From Mesodorylaimus sp. YZB2_4 (lineage: Eukaryota > Nematoda > Enoplea > Dorylaimida > Dorylaimidae), in the NCBI GenBank assembly GCA_030248295.1, contig JASANH010000542.1, forward strand, positions 124,001 to 188,000: DNA of 64,000 nucleotides. Direction: 5' to 3'. Within the stretch, counting starts at the first letter, position 1. Each line of letters starts with the position of its first letter. Shown here piece after piece: positions 58,909 through 64,000 of this stretch. Under the pieces are notes generated by a model. The model had not been told where the DNA came from. It worked only from the letters and a program-made list of their open reading frames with translations, and did not search any database. The translations under genes were made by a program, and so were the position numbers.

Positions 58909-59157
58909 GCCGCGAAAGGGCGTCCCACAGGGTCCTGTCAGCTGAAGGGAGCGTTGTGGATACCACTACAGACGAAAGGGAGGGCGACAGGACGCACTGC
59001 AGACGAAAGGGCCTTTTCGTCGGAAAGGGACCATTGTGGATACGGCCCCTGATCAGTGGTCAGATCATAAGTCACAATCAGACTATGGCAAGCCCACCCA
59101 TTAAGCAGAGTTGCCAAGAACTTAGAAATGGACCCTTACGCAGAAATTACTCCGAGA

Positions 59158-59820
59158 AAGCCGCGGTGGCTCACTTAGTTAAGGCGTTGGTCACACATTG
59201 CTTGGGCCAACAACCCTGACCGGGAGGCCGCAATTCTGTTGCGGCTGAGGACGGCTGTTTAGTAAGTCCGTCGCTGGCCATGCCCACCTGGCTCTGGGCG
59301 ACTCGGATGCCGAACGAGTGAAGAATTAGGAAACTGGTTCCAAAACACCAGTCGGGAAGGTCCCTCTTCTCGCCCAGTATCATCCTGGGATGCTGGTGTG
59401 GAGGTGCTCCTAGTGAAGACACACGGAGGGAAACTGCTGTGAGAGCTGTTCACCTAATGGCCTTGCTTATCGTATTGTAATAGGTGGAACAGCCCTACAT
59501 TGGAGGAGATACCGCGGGGAGCGGATGGACTCAGATATCTTTAGGCAGGTCACCTAGTTGTAGGTGCCTGAGACATCAACCCGACGGGTTTCAGCCTCGC
59601 CTGGAGGAGCGTATCGAGCGGCCAACAAAGGCAACTGATACGCTGTATGCGGCGGCCAGTCAAGGCAACCAGATACACTACCTTCTCCACAGGCCAAGCA
59701 CGCCTACTACAGTATCAAGACTGCTGACCGGCTATTGACATAATGGCAGGAAAGTCCCGTGGGGAACTGGGGCGGCACAAGGCTTAACCCAAAAAATTAA
59801 AAAAAAAGAAAATTGGGTCA
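59158..59820 (+). repeat. tRNA-derived SINE, family B, copy B2
   Basis: The head gccgcggtggctcacttagt and the body (caccagtcgggaaggtccct, ggaggtgctcctagtgaaga) match B1. About 230 bases not found in B1 follow (59510-59740), and then the shared 3' end gtcccgtggggaactggggc with an A-rich tail near 59800. Confidence 0.8.
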
Positions 59821-60417
59821 GTCGCATTTTGAAATTAATCTGACATTCTTGGAACTTAATTTCCATGTCGAGCAATTCGAAAATCTTGTTTCGCATGAAG
59901 ACACCTCGCCAAGTGAAATCAACCTAAAAAACTTACAGTAAGAAAACGAAATTCGAAACGAACGACTAGTCGTGCATAGAGCTACTAGCTGATCTCAGCA
60001 TCCATGAAGAACATTGCGATTCTAGCGAGTGGTAAAACACAACTCGGCTGATTCCCTCGAAATATTAGCGAAATAGACTCGTTTTCCAAACTCATAGCAG
60101 GTAACTGGAGATTAGGGTCGGACGATAATAAGCGGGTCTTGACTCAATTTACAATACCGATGGTCAAACAAAATCCGTGAAGCTCGTGACAGCAATCCAG
60201 CGTTCCTCCGCCAATACTCTCTCAACATTGGAAATCCAACTTTCGGCCTAGTTGGTTATTTCGGTTGGTCAGGCCACACGTGCGACAGCACGCAGCCTTG
60301 GTCAGCGTGTGAAGCAGTGTGCAGTGAGAGCAAGGGGATGATCTTCCTTCAGGCAAGGAGGGGCTGCACTTTACACTCGACCAAGTTTGAGTGAGCTGCT
60401 AGTTTTTCTCTTTTCGT

Positions 60418-60770
60418 GGCCATGATAGCTCAGTGGTACGACATCAGGATCGCAAGCGGAAGTTTGCGGGATCGAATCCTGGTGGGCGTGGCACATTTGC
60501 ACTGAGCAGCGTCACTAAAGCTGAGCCCTCCGGGGTGGCTGGTTTAGGGTTCCAGCCTCAAAGCGATCCCTAAAGCTTCGTGGGTTATCTTACCACGTGT
60601 AAGTCTTTTGTCAATTTTTGACCAATATGGATCAAAAATATTGGGAAACCGTGGGCATACTGTAACTTGAAAATTAAGGGATTCACTTATTTAAGGATTC
60701 TGTCGCAGCAAGTATCCAAATCCTGATGGCTGTACTTCAATGCGATGCACAAACTTTGCGTACAGTATGC
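60418..60770 (+). repeat. tRNA-derived SINE, family D, copy D1
   Basis: A good box A (tagctcagtggt) and box B (ggatcgaatcc) are spaced about 37 bases apart near 60426-60478. The acceptor stem does not pair. The body from cttcgtgggttatcttacca to tcctgatggctgtact recurs in inverted orientation at 62735-62935. Confidence 0.8.
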
Positions 60771-61279
60771 GTATTTTGTATGCAACCAACCCTACCTATT
60801 TTGCATTTGTGCATCGACTGCTTAAGTGACAGAATTACGGCCATATATGGCCGAGTCCGCTTATAATCACAGTCGCGTGGGAAGCGACAAAGTTGCGAAA
60901 TAATAAAAAGCGAGAAAACACGCACCTGCACCATTATGGCTGGATTTTTACTACAGTAGCAATTTTCTGGCCATTAACATCGAGCAGCGTTTAAGCTAGC
61001 CTGGCCTGTAGCCTAAATTGGGTTATCGGCGGTCGTTATGGGCGATCGTGTTCGAATTCAGGCCATTGTGTGTGCCCCTTCACCCTCGATCGAACTGAAC
61101 CTAATTCTTTTCAGTTACACCACTTTTTTGTGAATTCAGTCCCTAGGTCCGATCAGGTAAGGAGAGTGTTCCCGACCTGACTCGAAACCTAAAATCCAAA
61201 ACCCAAACCTGACCCGACAAGGATTTTCTCTGACTCCTTTTCTCTGATCTTTTCGGGTGAGATTTCATTTCCACTTCTG

Positions 61280-62780
61280 ATGCCACCCATTTACACTTCT
61301 GATCACTCGACATTATCGATTCTTGCCTCAGGGGCTTTAAAGAAACGAGTGCCTGACAGGGGTACCATTCCGCTGATCAAACGAGTGGACTGGGCTAAAG
61401 TTAATGATTACATATCGACCCTGGACCTTGAGCAATTGGTAAACTCGTCGTCAACAGTCGATGATGCCTCCCAACAATTGGCTAGCTCTCCAAATTCAGT
61501 TCTGGACGAGCATGTGCCCAAACGTTTGGTTCGCATGGACAAGCGATGTCCTTGGATGAACAGCTGTCTGCTTCGCCTCATACAAGAGAAAAATGCGGCA
61601 TATAAACGTTGGGAGCGATATGGCAATCTTCCTGATGAGTACATATTCAAAAATTTGCAACGCCAATGTAAGAAAAAAATTTATGAAGCAAAGCGAGATT
61701 TCATTGTCAACACTTTCACTGATGATCAGCCGTTCAACGACTTTTTCCGTTTATCGACTTTTGGCCGCTTTCAGGACACTATCAACACATAATCAATCGA
61801 TTCCTACGGTTTTACGGGATGATATGAACTGCCTCATCTTTGGTTCATTTGCTATTTCAAATGCATTCAATGAGCGGTTTGCGAGAAATTTTAAATCTAC
61901 TGACTATGGTATATTTGAGCCACTTCCGTCGGTCACTATTGATACATCCGACTATTCAGTGTCTAGCAAATTCTTTTTGAACTGTATACGTCTACTGAAG
62001 TCACGTAGCGGACCTGGTGGAGACGGTCTCACTGTGTCGATTCCATCGGGCATTATTCCATCGATGTGGAAATCAGCAAAAGTTGTGCAAATACCAAAGC
62101 CAGGGGACAAATCGTTAATCAGTACTTATAGGCAGATATCGCTTCTGTCGATTTCATTAAAATTATTAGAAAAACATGCGGACAGATTGCTGCACAAATT
62201 TATTCAGATTTCGCCTGACCAGCAGGGGTTCTGGAAGCGTCGAGGAACCAACACTGCGCTCATTCCTACTGCGCAACAGATCTATGATTGGTTGGATAGT
62301 CCTGATTATAAGTTCGTCCTTGCGGTTTATTTCGATTTGGCAAAAGCCTTCGATAAGATTCCCCGTTGCTCTTTATTGTCGACACTCCAAAATCATCATC
62401 GTGTTTCAGTCAAGTTGCTTGCGTGGATCAAGTCCTATTTATCGGATCGAACCCAGCATGTCACAATTTGTGACTGCGCCTCAGCTGACTTGACTTGCCA
62501 TTGGTTAGTGGCGTCCCTCAAGGCAGCGTGCTTGGGCCTGTATTATTTATCGCCTGTATGGATTCTCTGCTTGTGGAGCTCAAATATCGATATCCTGACT
62601 TTTCCTTGGATGATTTCGCGGATGATTGTCGACTTCTCGTTCCTATTAAAAATCTTCACACAATTTTTAAAACTTTGTACGTATCCTGATTTTCGTAGAG
62701 TAAGCCTGGCGCCATCAGAATTTATGACCAAATGCAAAATGGGAGTACAGCCATCAGGAGCTGCATATATTCTGCGATAG
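61280..62780 (+). pseudogene. non-LTR retrotransposon reverse transcriptase, degenerate
   Basis: The 5' part retains only the end of an APE-type endonuclease (PIYTSDHSTLSIL), then a linker rich in basic residues. Reverse transcriptase motifs follow: WKSAKVVQIPKPGD, YRQISLLSISLKLLEK, VYFDLAKAFDKIPR, then GVPQGSVLGPVLF and the catalytic-box variant FADD. The frame changes near 61785 and again near 62490. Residues are missing between GPGGDGLTV and SIPSG, and the 3' end is cut by an inverted SINE at 62735. It is a dead jockey/CR1-type fragment. Confidence 0.85.
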
Positions 62781-62935
62781 AATCCTCAAATAAGTAAATC
62801 CGTCAATTTTCCACTTGTGCTCAAGGTTTCCCATTTGCTCATTTTTGATCCATAATGGTCGAAAATTAACAAAAGACTCACCTGTCGCAAGATAACTCAC
62901 GAAGCTATACAGGCAAAAATTTATAAATGCTAAAA
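62735..62935 (-). repeat. SINE family D, copy D2 (body only)
   Basis: Read on the minus strand it matches the body of D1 (agcttcgtgagttatcttgc ... ttgttaattttcgaccatta ... gatggctgtactccc). It interrupts the 3' end of the reverse transcriptase remnant. Confidence 0.8.
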
Positions 62936-63252
62936 TTTGAATCGGGTATTTTTATTTCCTCGTAAAAGACGTAAAAATGTGTGGATGGCCTGCGGTCAAG
63001 ATCAATTGCTTGCTAATTCGCGATTAAGATGATTCGACCTAGGAGTTCGTCGAGATGTTTTGTTTCCCTCTGAGCTTTGCACAAACATCCCCAAACGGAT
63101 CACTGATTTCTAAAAACGTGGTAATTCGAAAACTGAATTTCACTGATTCTAAAAAGTCCATTCCAGTTGAATTCAGTTTTGGCGAAAAGATTAAGATTCA
63201 TTTTACTGTATCAACGCTAGGCGGGAAGGGATCATTTTGCCTTTGTAACTAA

Positions 63253-63690
63253 CAAGGGAACATCGCCAACCATTAAGTCGAACTTTGAGAATTTGTGACA
63301 TGTTCCTGGGTGCAAAATAAAGCTTTATGCAAAATATTAGATGCGTCTGGCCAACTGGTCAGCAGTGGTCAGCGTCTAAAGTCCCGAATTTTTGTGTGTT
63401 AACGAAGCTGAGCGTTCAGAAAAACACGCAACGTTCTTACAAAACTAGATTTTTTGGTTCGGAGGTTCTAGTTAAAGCTTCCAACTCTCGGGTTTGGGGT
63501 TTTTTGCTGAAAAAACCCAAAAAATCCAGCAGAATTTGAAAACTTCACTGTACTCTACGTACTGACCACGACTGACCAGTTGGCCAGACGCCTCTGATAT
63601 TTTGCATAAAGCTTTCTTTTGCACCCAAGAACATGTCACAATTTTTGGTTTTTTAAAGTTCGACATAATGGTTGGCGATTGTCATAACTT
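63253..63690. repeat. R2-family foldback element
   Basis: The left arm of about 63257-63382 (gaacatcgccaaccattaag ... gcaaaatattagatgcgtct) and the right arm of about 63568-63685 are reverse complements at roughly 85-90 percent. The family has single-arm copies at 24943-25115 and 45118-45315. Confidence 0.85.
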
Positions 63691-64000
63691 GGGAACTTTT
63701 GTCATAACTTCTAGCTTTAGGTCACCGTTGCCGTTCTAATCTATATGAATCCATATTCGTATTGGCCATCGATTGTAGCCTGATGCGCGTTTGCAACTGA
63801 TGATAACGCTCCGTATCTATTTTTCATCAAATATGCAGCCATTTTAGGTTGACGACTCCTTGTGAACACACCTTTTCTGTTGCCCACGACTCGGGTGGTG
63901 GCTGAAAAAAAACAAAAACTAATACTTTCGAACTCAGTTATTTTCTTACAGTACCTTGTGCAGTCATAAAATCAGCAAAATTCCAGAACATTTCGCCAAT

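Larger units (their letters stand above)
51133..61279. other. 10-kb stretch without a supported gene
   Basis: Mobile elements are annotated separately. A GC-rich block at about 53380-54130 has overlapping open frames on both strands (up to 155 codons) but no recognisable domain; I take it as repeat or non-coding. Possible exons at about 57311-57433 (SGDYPRPIFSTLANGYGYLS) and 57435-57456 plus 57541-57670 have plausible splice sites but no homology. Nothing else is supported. Confidence 0.4.

Noticed and set aside
60421-60492. Candidate tRNA gene with good box A and box B
   Set aside because: The seven-base acceptor stem cannot form, and the downstream body is repeated elsewhere, so it is a SINE head.
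1-64000. CRISPR arrays, operons or prophage
   Set aside because: No regularly spaced direct repeats or tightly packed collinear genes are present; the genes have spliceosomal introns.

Overview
The window looks like nuclear DNA from an invertebrate animal, most likely a nematode or a close ecdysozoan relative. Its genes are split by many introns, some only about 40-60 bases long, with acceptors of the form TTTTCAG, TTTTTAG or TTGTAG. Intergenic and intronic DNA is packed with SINEs and small inverted-repeat transposons, and one small transposon carries arrays resembling TTAGGC, the nematode telomere unit. There are no operons, ribosome binding sites or CRISPR arrays. The nematode call is inference.

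Layout. 1-3394 is repeat-rich. 3395-4354 (minus) is a two-exon gene for a type I membrane protein. 4881-5934 is a deleted pogo/Tigger transposon. 8263-24513 (plus) is the centrepiece: I could join 22 exons with consistent splice phases into one reading frame of about 1611 codons. It encodes a signal peptide, an eight-cysteine WAP-like domain, 14 sushi/CCP domains, one Ig-like domain and four more CCPs. The first part has the layout of LEV-9/Hasp and the last part that of Hikaru genki (Hig), both extracellular synaptic scaffold proteins. A linker with two furin-type sites follows CCP8.

28133-30847 (plus) encodes a membrane-anchored paraoxonase-like protein that has lost most of the PON calcium ligands, as in MEC-6/POML-type proteins. 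31371-32811 (plus) encodes a secreted orphan protein. 36431-42332 holds a duplicated Kunitz-domain family: two intact genes, one broken copy and one orphan upstream segment. 42791-51081 (minus) is a four-exon leishmanolysin-family (M8) metalloprotease with its zinc site intact. 51133-61279 has no gene I can support and is mostly mobile-element debris. 61280-62780 is a degenerate non-LTR reverse transcriptase.

Mobile DNA explains much of the rest: several tRNA-derived SINE families that share bodies or tails but carry different heads, a hAT-like non-autonomous element with a SINE inside it, and several MITE or foldback families. The LEV-9/Hig-like and MEC-6-like genes may both act around neuronal or muscle channels, but their being neighbours is not evidence of joint function.
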